A DNA stretch of 64,000 nucleotides from Euglena gracilis (taxonomy: Eukaryota > Euglenida > Euglenophyceae > Euglenales), in the NCBI GenBank assembly GCA_039621445.1, contig CP154957.1, forward strand, positions 17,864,595-17,928,594, written 5' to 3'. The notes under the pieces are model-generated. The model searched no databases, had not been told where the DNA came from, and worked only from the letters and a program-made list of their open reading frames with translations. Below are positions 35,730 to 47,218 of the stretch, in pieces. The position numbers and the translations under genes are program-made. The number at the start of each line of letters is the position of its first letter. Position 1 is the first letter of the stretch.

Positions 35730-38700
35730 AAAATAACAAAATACCTTGTGTCACCCACCCGTTCCTGTTGTTGCCCAACTGTTCGAGGGCCACAAAATAA
35801 CAAAATCCCTTGTGTCACCCACCCGTTCCTTTTGTTGCCCAACTGTTCGAGGGCCACAAAATAACAAAATCCCTTGTGTCACCCACCCGTTTTGGGGGGC
35901 AAATCCCTTTTGTTGCACAACTGTTCGAGGGCCCCTAAATAACAAAATCCCTTGTGTTGCCCACCCGTTTTGGGGGGCAAATAACAAAATAACAAAATCC
36001 CTTGTGTCACCCACCCGTTCCTGTTGTTGCCCAACTGTTCGAGGGCCACAAAATAACAAAATGCCTTGTGTCACCCACCCGTTCCTGTTGTTGCCCAACT
36101 GTTCCAGGGCCACAAAATAACAAAATACCTTGTGTCACCTACCCGTTTTGGGGGGCAAATTCCTTTTGTTGCCCAACTTTTCGAGGCCCCTAAATAACAA
36201 AATCCCTTGTGTTACCCACCCGTTTTGGGGGGCAAATCCCTTGTGTAACCCAACTGATCTGGGGGGCAAATCCCTTTTGTTGCCCAACTGTTCGAGGGCC
36301 CCAAAATAACAAAATCCCTTGTGTTGCCCACCCGTTTTGGGGGGCAAATCCCTTGTGTAACCCAACTGATCTGGGGGGCAAATCCCTTTTGTTGCCCAAC
36401 TGTTCGAGGGCCCCAAAATAACAAAATCTCTTGTGTTACCCACCCGTTTTGGGGGGCAAATCCCTTGTGTAACCCAACTGATCTGGGGGCAAATCCTTTT
36501 TGTTGCCCAACTGTTCGAGGGCCCCTAAATAACAAAATCGCTTGTGTTGCCCACCCGTTTTGGGGGGAAAATCCCTTGTGTAACCCATCTGATTTGGGGG
36601 GCAAATCCCTTTTGTTGCCCAACTGTTCGAGGGCCCCTAAATAACAAAATCCCTTGTGTTGCCCACCCGTTTTGGTGGGCAAATCCCTTGGGTAACCAAA
36701 CTGATTTGGGGGGCAAATCCCTTTTGTTGCCCAACTGTTCGAGGGCCCCAAAATAACAAAAATCCCTTGTGTCACCCACCCGTTTTGGGGGGCAAATCCC
36801 TTTTGTTGCCCAACTGTTCGAGGGCCCCAAAATAACAAAAATCCCTTGTGTTGCCCACCCGTTTTGGGGGGCAAATCCCTTTTGTTGCCCAACTGTTCGA
36901 GGGCCCCTAAATAACAAAATCCCTTGTGTTGCCCACCCGTTTTGGGGGGCAAATCCCTTGTGTAACCCATCTGATTTGGGGGGCAAATCCCTTTTGTTGC
37001 CCAACTGTTCGAGGGCCCCTAAATAACAAAATCCCTTGTGTTGCCCACCCGTTTTGGGGGGCAAATCCCTTTTGTTGCCCAACTGTTCGAGGGCCCCAAA
37101 ATAACAAAAATCCCTTGTGTTGCCCACCCGTTTTGGGGGGCAAATCCCTTTTGTTGCCCAACTGTTCGAGGGCCCCTAAATAACAAAATCCCTTGTGTTG
37201 CCCACCCGTTTTGGGGGCAAATCCCTTGTGTAACCCATCTGATTTGGGGGGCAAATCCCTTTTGTTGCCCAACTGTTCGAGGGCCCCTAAATAACAAAAT
37301 CCCTTGTGTCACCCACCCGTTTTGGGGGGCAAATCCCTTTTGTTGCCCAACTGTTCGAGGGCCCCTAAATAAGAAAATCCCTTGTGTTACCCACCCGTTT
37401 TGGGGGGCAAATCCCTTGTGTAACCCAACTGATCTGGGGGGCAAATCCCTTTTGTTGCCCAACTGTTCGAGGGCCCCAAAATAACAAAATCCCTTGTGTT
37501 ACCCACCCGTTTTGGGGGGCAAATCCCTTGTGTAACCCAACTGATCTGGGGGGCAAATCCCTTTTGTTGCCCAACTGTTCGAGGGCCCCTAAATAACAAA
37601 ATCCCTTGTGTTGCCCACCCGTTTTGGGGGGCAAATCCCTTGTGTAACCCAACTGATCTGGGGGGCAAATCCCTTTTGTTGCCCAACTGTTCGAGGGCCC
37701 CAAAATAACAAAATCCCTTGTGTTACCCACCCGTTTTGGGGGGCAAATCCCTTTTGTAACCCAACTGATCTGGGGGGCAAATCCTTTTTGTTGCCCAACT
37801 GTTCGAGGGCCCCTAAATAACAAAATCCCTTGTGTTGCCCACCCGTTTTGGGGGGCAAATCCGTTGTGTAACCCATCTGATTTGGGGGGCAAATCCCTTT
37901 TGTTGCCCAACTGTTCGAGGGCCCCAAAATAACAAAAATCCCTTGTGTCACCCACCCGTTTTGGGGGGCAAATCCCTTTTGTTGCCCAACTGTTCGAGTG
38001 CCCCAAAATAACAAAAATCCCTTGTGTTGCCCACCCGTTTTGGGGGGCAAATCCCTTTTGTTGCCCAACTGTTCGAGGGCCCCTAAATAACAAAATCCCT
38101 TGTGTTGCCCACCCGTTTTGGGGGGCAAATCCCTTGGGTAACCAAAGTGATCTGGGAGGCAAATCCCTTTTGTTGCCCAACTGTTCGAGGGCCCCTAAAT
38201 AACGAAATCCTTGTGTAACCCAACTGATCTGGGGGGCAAATCCTTTTTGTTGCCCAACTGTTCGAGGGCCCCAAAATAACAAAATCCCTTGTGTTGCCCA
38301 CCCGTTTTGGGGGGCAAATCCCTTGTGTAACCCATCTGATTTGGGGGGCAAATCCCTTTTGTTGCCCAACTGTTCGAGGGCCCCTAAATAACAAAATCCC
38401 TTGTGTTGCCCACCCGTTTTGGGGGGCAAATCCCTTGGGTAACCAAAGTGATCTGGGGGGCAAATCCCTTTTGTTGCCCAACTGTTCGAGGGCCCCTAAA
38501 TAACAAAATCCCTTGTGTTGCCCACCCGTTTTGGGGGGCAAATCCCTTGTGTAACCCATCTGATTTGGGGGGCAAATCCCTTTTGTTGCCCAACTGTTCG
38601 AGGGCCCCTAAATAACAAAATCCCTTGTGTTGCCCACCCGTTTTGGGGGGCAAATCCCTTGGGTAACCAAAGTGATCTGGGGGGCAAATCCCTTTTGTTG

Positions 38701-41700
38701 CCCAACTGTTCGAGGGCCCCTAAATAACAAAATCCCTTGTGTTGCCCACCCGTTTTGGGGGGCAAATCCCTTTTGTTGCCCAACTGTTCGAGGGCCACAA
38801 AATAACAAAATCCCTTGTGTCACCCACCCGTTCCTGTTGTTGCCCAACTGTTCGAGGGCCACAAAATAACAAAATCCCTTGTGTCACCCACCCGTTCCTG
38901 TTGTTGCCCAACTGTTCGAGGGCCACAAAATAACAAAATACCTTGTGTCACCCACCCGTTTTGGGGGGCAAATCCCTTTTTTTTGTTTTTGTTATTTAGG
39001 ATTTTAGGATTTTGTTATTTAGGGGCCCTCGAACAGTTGTTGCCCAACTGTTCGAGGGCCCCTAAATAACAAAATCCCTTGTGTTACCCACCCGTTTTGG
39101 GGGGCAAATCCCTTGTGTAACCCAACTGATCTGGGGGGCAAATCCCTTTTGTTGCCCAACTGTTCGAGGGCCCCAAAATAACAAAATCCCTTGTGTTACC
39201 CACCCGTTTTGGGGGGCAAATCCCTTGTGTAACCCAACTGATCTGGGGGGCAAATCCCTTTTGTTGCCCAACTGTTCGAGGGCCCCTAAATAACAAAATC
39301 GCTTGTGTTGCCCACCCGTTTTGGGGCAAATCCCTTGTGTAACCCAACTGATCTGGGGGGCAAATCCCTTTTGTTGCCCAACTGTTCGAGGGCCCCAAAA
39401 TAACAAAATCCCTGTGTTACCCACCCGTTTTGGGGGGCAAATCCCTTTTGTAACCCAACTGATCTGGGGGGCAAATCCTTTTTGTTGCCCAACTGTTCGA
39501 GGGCCCCTAAATAACAAAATCCCTTGTGTTGCCCACCCGTTTTGGGGGGCAAATCCCTTTTGTTGCCCAACTGTTCGAGGGCCACAAAATAACAAAAATC
39601 CCTTGTGTTGCCCACCCGTTTTGGGGGGCAAATCCCTTTTGTTGCCCAACTGTTCGAGGGCCCCAAAATAACAAAATCCCTTGTGTTGCCCACCCGTTTT
39701 GGGGGGCAAATCCCTTGTGTAACCCATCTGATTTGGGGGGCAAATCCCTTTTGTTGCCCAACTGTTCGAGGGCCCCAAAATAACAAAATCCCTTGTGTTG
39801 CCCACCCGTTTTGGGGGGCAAATCCCTTTTGTTGCCCAACTGTTCGAGGGCCCCTAAATAACAAAATCCCTTGTGTTGCCCACCCGTTTTGGGGGAAAAT
39901 CCCTTTTGTAACCCAACTGATTTGGGGGGCAAATCCCTTTTGTTGCCCAACTGTTCGAGGGCCCCTAAATAACAAAAATCCCTTGTGTCACCCACCCGTT
40001 CTGGGGGGCAAATCCCTTGTGTAACCCAACTGATTTTGGGGGCAAATCCCTTTTGTTGCCCAACTGTTCGAGGGCCCCTGAATAACAAAATCCCTTGTGT
40101 TACCCACCCGTTTTGGGGGGCAAATCCCTTTTTGTTGCCCAACTGTTCGAGGGCCACAAAATAACAAAAATCCCTTGTGTCACCCACCCGTTTTGGGGCG
40201 CAAATCCCTTGTGTAACCCAACTGATTTTGGGGGCAAATCCCTTTTGTTGCCCAACTGTTCGAGGGCCCCTGAATAACAAAATCCCTTGTGTTACCCACC
40301 CGTTTTGGGGGGCAAATCCCTTTTGTTGCCCAACTGTTCGAGGGCCCCTGAATAACAAAATCCCTTGTGTTACCCACCCGTTTTGGGGGGCAAATCCCTT
40401 GTGTAACCCAACTGATTTTGGGGGCAAATCCTTTTTGTTGCCCAACTGTTCGAGGGCCCCTAAATAACAAAATCCCTTGTGTTGCCCACCCGTTTTGGGG
40501 GCAAATCCCTTTTGTAACCCAACTGATTTGGGGGGCAAATCCCTTTTGTTGCCCAACTGTTCGAGGGCCCCAAAATAAAAAAATCCCTTGTGTTACCACC
40601 CGTTTTGGGGGGCAAATCCCTTGGGTAACCAAACTGATTTGGGGGGCAAATCCCTTTTGTTGCCCAACTGTTCGAGGGCCCCAAAATAACAAAAATCCCT
40701 TGTGTCACCCACCCGTTTTGGGGGGCAAATCCCTTTTGTTGCCCAACTGTTCGAGGGCCCCTAAATAACGAAATCCCTTGTGTTGCCCACCCGTTCTGGG
40801 GGGCAAATCCCTTGTGTAACCCAACTGATTTTGGGGGCAAATCCCTTTTGTTGCCCAACTGTTCGAGGGCCCCTGAATAACAAAATCCCTTGTGTTACCC
40901 ACCCGTTTTGGGGGGCAAATCCCGTTTTGTTGCCCAACTGTTCGAGGGCCCCAAAATAACAAAAATCCCTTGTGTCACCCACCCGTTTTGGGGGGCAAAT
41001 CCCTTTTGTTGCCCAACTGTTCGAGGGCCCCTAAATAACAAAATCCCTTGTGTTGCCCACCCGTTTTGGGGCGCAAATCCCTTGTGTAACCCAACTGATT
41101 TTGGGGGCAAATCCCTTTTGTTGCCCAACTGTTCGAGGGCCCCTGAATAACAAAATCCCTTGTGTTACCCACCCGTTTTGGGGGGCAAATCCCTTTTGTT
41201 GCCCAACTGTTCGAGGGCCCCAAAATAACAAAATCCCTTGTGTTACCCACCCGTTTTGGGTGGCAAATCCCTTGTGTAACCCAACTGATTTTGGGGGCAA
41301 ATCCTTTTTGTTGCCCAACTGTTCGAGGGCCCCTAAATAACAAAATCCCTTGTGTTGCCCACCCGTTTTGGGGGCAAATCTCTTTTGTAACCCAACTGAT
41401 TTTGGGGGGCAAATCCCTTTTTGTTGCCCAACTGTTCGAGGGCCCCAAAATAACAAAAATCCCTTGTGTCACCCACCCGTTTTGGGGGCAAATCCCTTTT
41501 GTTGCCCAACTGTTCGAGGGCCACAAAATAAAAAAAATCCCTTGTGTTACCCACCCGTTTTGGGGGGCAAATCCCTTTTGTTGCCCAACTGTTCGAGGGC
41601 CACAAAATAACAAAATCCCTTGTGTCACCCACCCGTTTTGGGGGGCAAATCCCTTTTGTTGTCCAACTGTTCGAGGGCCCCAAAATAAAAAAATCCCTTG

Positions 41701-43242
41701 TGTTACCCACCCGTTTTGGGGGGCAAATCCCTTTTGTTGCCCAACTGTTCGAGGGCCACAAAATAACAAAATCCCTTGTGTCACCCACCCGTTTTGGGGG
41801 GCAAATCCCTTTTGTTGTCCAACTGTTCGAGGGCCCCAAAATAAAAAAATCCCTTGTGTTACCCACCCGTTTTGGGGGGCAAATCCCTTTTTGTTGCCCA
41901 ACTGTTCGAGGGCCCCAAAATAACAAAATCCCTTGTGTCACCCACCCGTTTTGGGGGGCAAATCCCTTTTGTTGCCCAACTGTTCGAGGGCCACAAAATA
42001 ACAAAATCCCTTGTGTTACCCACCCGTTTTTGGGGGGCAAATCCCTTTTGTTGCCCAACTGTTCGAGGGCCCCTGAATAACAAAATCCCTTGTGTTACCC
42101 ACCCGTTTTCGGGGGCAAATCCCTTGTGTAACCCAACTGATTTTGGGGGCAAATCCTTTTTGTTGCCCAACTGTTCGAGGGCCCCTAAATAACAAAATCC
42201 CTTGTGTTGCCCACCCGTTTTGGGGGCAAATCCCTTTTGTAACCCAACTGATTTGGGGGGCAAATCCCTTTTGTTGCCCAACTGTTCGAGGGCCCCAAAA
42301 TAACAAAATCCCTTGTGTTGCCCACCCGTTTTGGTGGGCAAATCCCTTGGGTAACCAAACTGATTTGGGGGGCAAATCCCTTTTGCTGCCCAACTGTTCG
42401 AGGGCCCCAAAATAACAAAAATCCCTTGTGTCACCCACCCGTTTTGGGGGGCAAATCCCTTTTGTTGCCCAACTGTTCGAGGGCCCCTAAATAACGAAAT
42501 CCCTTGTGTTGCCCACCCTTTTTGGGGGGCAAATCCCTTGTGTAACCCAACTGATTTTGGGGGCAAATCCCTTTTGTTGCCCAACTGTTCGAGGGCCCCA
42601 AAATAACAAAAATCCCTTGTGTCACCCACCCGTTTTGGGGGGCAAATCCCTTTTGTTGCCCAACTGTTCGAGGGCCCCAAAATAACAAAATCCCTTGTGT
42701 CACCCACCCGTTTTGGGGGGCAAATCCCTTTTGTTGTCCAACTGTTCGAGGGCCCCAAAATAAAAAAATCCCTTGTGTTACCCACCCGTTTTGGGGGGCA
42801 AATCCCTTTTGTTGCCCAACTGTTCGAGGGCCACAAAATAACAAAATCCCTTGTGTCACCCACCCGTTTTGGGGGGCAAATCCCTTTTGTTGTCCAACTG
42901 TTCGAGGGCCCCAAAATAAAAAAATCCCTTGTGTTACCCACCCGTTTTGGGGGGCAAATCCCTTTTGTTGCCCAACTGTTCGAGGGCCACAAAATAACAA
43001 AATCCCTTGTGTCACCCACCCGTTTTGGGGGGCAAATCCCTTTTTGTTGCCCAACTGTTCGAGGGCCCCAAAATAACAAAAATCCCTTGTGTCACCCACC
43101 CGTTTTGGGGGGCAAATCCCTTTTGTTGCCCAACTTTTCGAGGGCCACAAAATAACAAAATCCCTTGTGTTACCCACCCGTTTTTGGGGGGCAAATCCCT
43201 TGTGTAACCCAACTGATTTTGGGGGCAAATCCCTTTTGTTGC
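35727..43242. repeat. Hierarchical satellite, 64/78/112-bp units from 34- and 44-bp monomers
   Basis: The base monomers are cccttgtgttgcccacccg + ttttggggggcaaat (34 bp), a variant tgtaacccaactgat + ctggggggcaaat (34 bp), and cccttttgttgcccaactg + ttcgagggcccctaaataa (44 bp with caaaat). 34+44 gives 78 bp units, 34+34+44 gives 112 bp units, and a shortened form with ttcctg gives 64 bp units at 35.74-35.88, 36.00-36.11 and 38.80-38.94 kb. About 85 units in all. Long open frames on both strands come only from the lack of stops in the unit. Confidence 0.95.
39009..39075. repeat. Perfect palindrome inside the satellite
   Basis: Arms 39009-39038 and 39046-39075 (30 bp each) are exact inverted copies of ctgttcgagggcccctaaat-type sequence around gttgccc. 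The array has the same orientation on both sides, so a short inverted piece was inserted at a unit boundary. Confidence 0.9.
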
Positions 43243-43245
43243 CCA

Positions 43246-43480
43246 GCCTAGGGTTGCAGGGGTGGGGGAGGTCGTGGGGTGGGCCGACCCTAAATCAACC
43301 CTAGGGTTGTAGGGGGAGGTCGTGTGGTGTGCCGACCCTAAGTCGACCCTAAGCCGACGACCCTAGGGTCGGCCCACTTGGGGGGTCTCCCGGACGGCTC
43401 CTTGGGCAACCTTTGGCGACCTTTGGCGACCGTGGGCCGACCCTAGGGTCGGCCCACAACCCCCCCCCCCCAGGCCAGAT
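43246..43480. repeat. CCCTAGGGT palindromes at the satellite edge
   Basis: ccgaccctagggtcgg, ccctaaatcaaccctaggg and aaccctagggttg-like words repeat six times, with ggcgacctttggcgacc twice. They resemble degenerate plant-type telomere repeat CCCTAAA only in part and are not a telomere. Confidence 0.7.
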
Positions 43481-43485
43481 CTACC

Positions 43486-43570
43486 CCCCGTGACATAGAG
43501 GTAGGGGTAGAGGTAGAGGTGGGTCAGATAGAGGTAGAGGACTTTGACCTCTACCTCTACCTCTATCCAG
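43486..43570. repeat. AGAGGT/ACCTCT hairpin
   Basis: atagaggtagggg tagaggtagagg on the left pairs with cctctacctctacctctat on the right, leaving a short loop around gactttga. It takes the place of the gaacgccggttc hairpin in front of the same dispersed repeat at 31915. Confidence 0.8.
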
Positions 43571-43720
43571 CCCTGGCAGAAATGACCCAGAAGTTGCCAA
43601 AATGATTGATAATATGCATTCAAAAATTTTCCTTCCAAAACCTTGTGGGCTTTTTGTTTTTTGGTTTTTTTCTTCTTCAAAAACATTTGTTAAAATAGAA
43701 GGGGAAAAAACGGCATCCAA
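43571..43720 (+). repeat. Dispersed repeat, second copy of 31970-32125
   Basis: ggcagaaatgacccagaag, atatgcattcaaaaatttt and aaaaccttgtgggcttttt match the other copy with about one difference per ten bases by eye. Confidence 0.75.
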
Positions 43721-45328
43721 AAAAGCACAATGCCAACCATGATTGAATGCACCACAATTTATCATTCCAACTCTTTCAGATATGGTTAATGTCATTCTCT
43801 GATCTTCTTTGCCCAAAAAGTGCCCTTGGGCCTGGAGGCAGCCTTCTTTTCATTTGCGGCCGGTGCCGCCTTGCATGGCTTTGTGGTGGAAGGAGACCCC
43901 CAGTCAGGTTTTGATGGAAGAGAGTGGCTCATGAATATGCACGCCCCCATTTTGGTGTCACAATCCACCTTTCCACTGCTTGCTTTTTTTTGCTTCCATC
44001 AAGAACTGTGTTCAGGATGTGTTCTTTTCAGCATGGTTTTAGTCAAAGGTTTCCGTGTGAAATCTGTGTCGGTTTCCATTGTTCTTTTTCAGCTGAAATT
44101 CTCACACATTCAAACATACAGGACGTACATGGGTCCAGGGTGCCGTAGGAGGTGTTCTGGACTCATTGTATTGTACTCCCTGTCTACCCACAGTTTTTCT
44201 GTGACAATGAACAGAAAGGCCTAATACTTTTGCACCGGAAGGGTAATGAATTGTGAACAGAATTCTGATAAATACAAACTTGGGAACCTGTTACACACCT
44301 CAATTGAAAGCTCTGCTCAAGGGCTTTCGACAAACAACACAGAATTCAGCCACGCAAACCTTGATGTCTGGCTCTAACCGAAAATGGCCTTAAGGACAAG
44401 AATTGCGGAGCCTTTGGAGGGGACCGGGCGCCTGTTGCCCGTGTAACCCCCCCCCCAAAGCACCCCAATAACTTGGCCTGAAGCCCATATCTCGTTTTCC
44501 AGGACCAGTGGGTTCCCAAACACAATCCCAAACACCGCTGTTTCTGTAGAATCAGTTTTTGTCCACGATCATCAGAATGAAAATGTGAACAGAACTGTTT
44601 GGTAAAAATTCCGCCCAAAACCCCAAAAACCTAGCATGAAGCATAAAGCATGAAGCATATGGGGGAGCACACGGCTAGCCGACGGTGTGCTCCCCCTAAA
44701 TTTTTTCGCACTTTTGATTCCTAATTGAGTGGTAGATTCCTAATTCATGCATTCAGTTTTGTACTTTTTGGAATCCCGAATCGGGTTCAGAGTGGGGTCG
44801 CGGGGGGGTCGCAGGGGGGGGGTCGCACGGGAAGCACCCTCCCTGAATTTTTGTTGACAAAATGGCATGCAATCCTAATTGGGATAAAAAATTAGAGGAC
44901 AAAAAATGATCACACAAATCACGCGTGACCTGCCGCAAAACCCATCTCCCCCCCCTGCGACCCCACCACGGCCCCCCTACAACCCCCCCGGTGCAAAAGT
45001 CTTTGCGAGGTCCCCTAATTTTTTTGCCTAATAGAAGCCAATGCAAATCTGGCTGTGTCCGTATTTTTGTAGTCCTAGGCATGCGCCATACAGAAGCCTA
45101 TGAAATACTCATCAAAAAGGTCTCCACTCATTTTCCTCGATTCCCCCCTCCTTCCTGAGTTATGTGCCCCTCAAAACTGCTCCGCACATGACAAGCTGTG
45201 TTTACTGTGAAATTTTGGAAAACATGGATTTTGCGTGTGATAAAAATAAACAGCCCACAACTCTGGAAGTTGGGAGTTGGGCTCTAAAAGTTGGTGCGTT
45301 TGATTGCCATGAAACTGGCCTCAAGAAA
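43721..45328. other. No gene established
   Basis: A plus-strand frame at 43820-44224 (134 codons) has plausible composition but no recognisable domain and no relative in the window. 44305-44335 holds the GAAAGCTC hairpin motif. 45060-45150 recurs inverted at 47290-47385 (ctccactcatttt / aaatgagtggag). Confidence 0.35.
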
Positions 45329-45523
45329 TACCATGCCCCCCCCACCCGATAGTGTCCCATACCCGGCTCAACCACAGGGAAGGCATGGGACACTATCGGG
45401 GGGGGGCACTTCGGGGGGGGGGGGAACAATAAAATTCCTTCAGGACCTGGCGGCTGGGTCCCGTGGCAGGGGCATGGGACATTATCGGGGGGGGGGGCAC
45501 TATCGGGGGGGGGGAGCATGGCA
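45329..45523. mobile_element. Foldback element, family with CGATAGTGTCCCAT word
   Basis: Starts taccatgcccccc and ends ggggagcatggca. ccgatagtgtcccat near the left is matched by atgggacactatcgg and two further (g)actatcggggg copies at the right. The core is ggtcccgtggc-type without a clear TTCG loop. Confidence 0.75.
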
Positions 45524-46083
45524 TGTCCACATCAAAATTCGCCATCTTGGCACCCAAAAATTTGTTCTACGAACTTCGGTGCCAGGTCCACAAAAAAAGC
45601 TCTTCCTGCACAAAATAATTTTTTTTTGTGGAGCTGGCTCTGAAGACCGAGAAGAAACTTTTTTGGGGTGTAGAGATGGCGAATTTTGATGTGGATGTTT
45701 TTCCAACTTCCAGAGCCCAACTCCTCAAGGTTCCAGAGTTGTGGGCTGTATTTTTACCACACGGGCGGTGCCAGATGGTAGACTGGGGGGGGGGAGTGGG
45801 TAGTCGGCCGACCAGTCGGCCGACTACCCACTGTAATGTACTAACGGGTCAAGTTCGCCGACTTTTAAGCCCCCCCCTTGAAAAATGGTTGTCCAAATTA
45901 TCCCAAAACTAGCTAAAACCCACCCGATTTGCTCTAGAACCTCCTTATCGGGGGCGAATATGCAAGGGAAAAATCTCCTTTTTTGGCCTCTTTTTAGCAG
46001 AATCTTGCACCTGCCCAAGAGATTTTCCATACCGTGGCAAGAAATACCCAGGCAAAGTGACCTAATGCCCCAGTCAAAATAAA

Positions 46084-46429
46084 TGCCATGCCCCCCCCCC
46101 CCCCCCGAGCTGTTCCCCCCTCCCCGAGCTATTCCCATTGGGGGGGCGGCGGGAATAGCTCACTGTCATGGCACTTTTCATAAAGAACTTCCCAAAAAAA
46201 GTGATCAAAAATCGACGTTTTTGGGACGTTTTCAAAATCTCTTTTTGGCAAATGTGCTCAAAATTGACCATTTTTTTGCAAACGTCCCAAAGAGTGTCCA
46301 AAAATGACCCCTTTTGGGCGGTCCGAGGGGGGACCTATGCCCCCCCCCTGAGTTGTCCCCCCCCCGTGCTGTTCCCATTGGGACGTAAAGGGTCCCGGGG
46401 ACGGGAATAGCTCGGGGGGGGGCATGGCA
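46084..46429. mobile_element. Foldback element, second copy of the GAGCTATTCCC family
   Basis: Begins tgccatgccccc and ends gggggcatggca, perfect inverted ends. The interior matches 25279-25652 closely (cactgtcatggcactttt, ttggcaaatgtgctcaaaa, gggtcccggggacgggaat). gtcaaa stands near both outer ends, but the left one is 5 bp off. Confidence 0.85.
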
Positions 46430-46437
46430 GTCAAAGG

Positions 46438-46735
46438 GATTTTTTAGCCCCCCGAGTATGTTGTCAACGTAAAGGGATTTTGTTGTTTGAGGGGGGGGTG
46501 CGGGTGGGGGGGGGCTGAGCCCCCCCCCCCCCCCCATGTCAAAAGGTCCCACAAAAAGGATTTTGCCCCCGAGTTTTTTGGCCGACGTGAAGGGATTTCG
46601 TTAATTGGGGGGTGCGGAGGGGGGAGCCCCCCGCCCATGTCAAGAGGTCCCACAAAAAGGATTTTGCCCCCCCCCCCGAGTTTTTGGCCGACGTAAAGAG
46701 ATTCTGTTACAAAATGTGTCCAAAAAGGCTCTTGC
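46438..46735 (+). repeat. Tandem repeat of about 115 bp, three units
   Basis: Units carry ttttg-cccccgagttttt, ggccgacgt(a/g)aagg, gttatttgggg-type sequence, catgtcaagaggtcccac and aaaaagg. The G/C runs vary in length. Confidence 0.8.
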
Positions 46736-47218
46736 TCCCCTGCCTCATAAAGACATTTTGTCCCCAGGTGTTTTGCCTTCAACAAGGGATTTTGCTATAT
46801 GAGGGGGGGGTGCAGCTGGGGGGAGGGGGGCGATAGGGTGGGGCAGTGGTGGTTGGGGTGATGGAGGGATTTTTCTGCCCTCAAGGTACAGAACAATGTC
46901 ATTTGTAAAGGATTTATATATATGTGGATGATTATATGGTTCAGGGTGCTAATTGGACCCCATCTGGAGGGTGATTTGGGCCAGCCAGAGGCCATTTTTT
47001 ATGATCGCCCAACAGTCTGCTTGAGAATTTGTTCACAAAGGGGGGGGGGCTTAAAATTCGGCGAACTTGACCCGTTAGCACATTACAGTGGGTATTCGGC
47101 CGACTACCCAGTCCCCCCCCCCCCTTGCCTCACCGACTAGCTACGGACCAGGCCAAGTCGGCCGACCAATTGGGTAGTCGGCCGATAGCGGACAACCCAC
47201 TACCCCCCCCCCCCCAGT

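Larger units (their letters stand above)
45775..47218. mobile_element. Large composite inverted repeat, GTAGACTGGGG...CCCCAGTCTAC
   Basis: Left arm 45778-45893: gtagactgggggg, gtcggccgactaccca, gacgggtcaagttcg-type words, then C run. Right arm 47037-47218: G run, cgaacttgacccgtta, tcggccgactaccca, cccccagtctac. Between them lie an independent foldback element (46084-46429), a tandem repeat (46440-46735) and unique sequence. This looks like nested insertion into one foldback element. Confidence 0.7.

Noticed and set aside
35727-43242. Open frames of 100-406 codons on both strands in the satellite
   Set aside because: They repeat the same 26-37 residue pattern, exist on both strands at once and follow from the unit having no stop codons. 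No start context or domain.
35727-43242. CRISPR-like array
   Set aside because: No unique spacers; all segments are variants of the same monomers, and the sequence is eukaryotic.
43246-43480. Telomere
   Set aside because: Words are only partly telomere-like, palindromic, and lie inside a contig with repeats on both sides.
43820-44224. 134-codon plus-strand frame as a gene
   Set aside because: No domain, no splice-site support, and length within chance for this composition.
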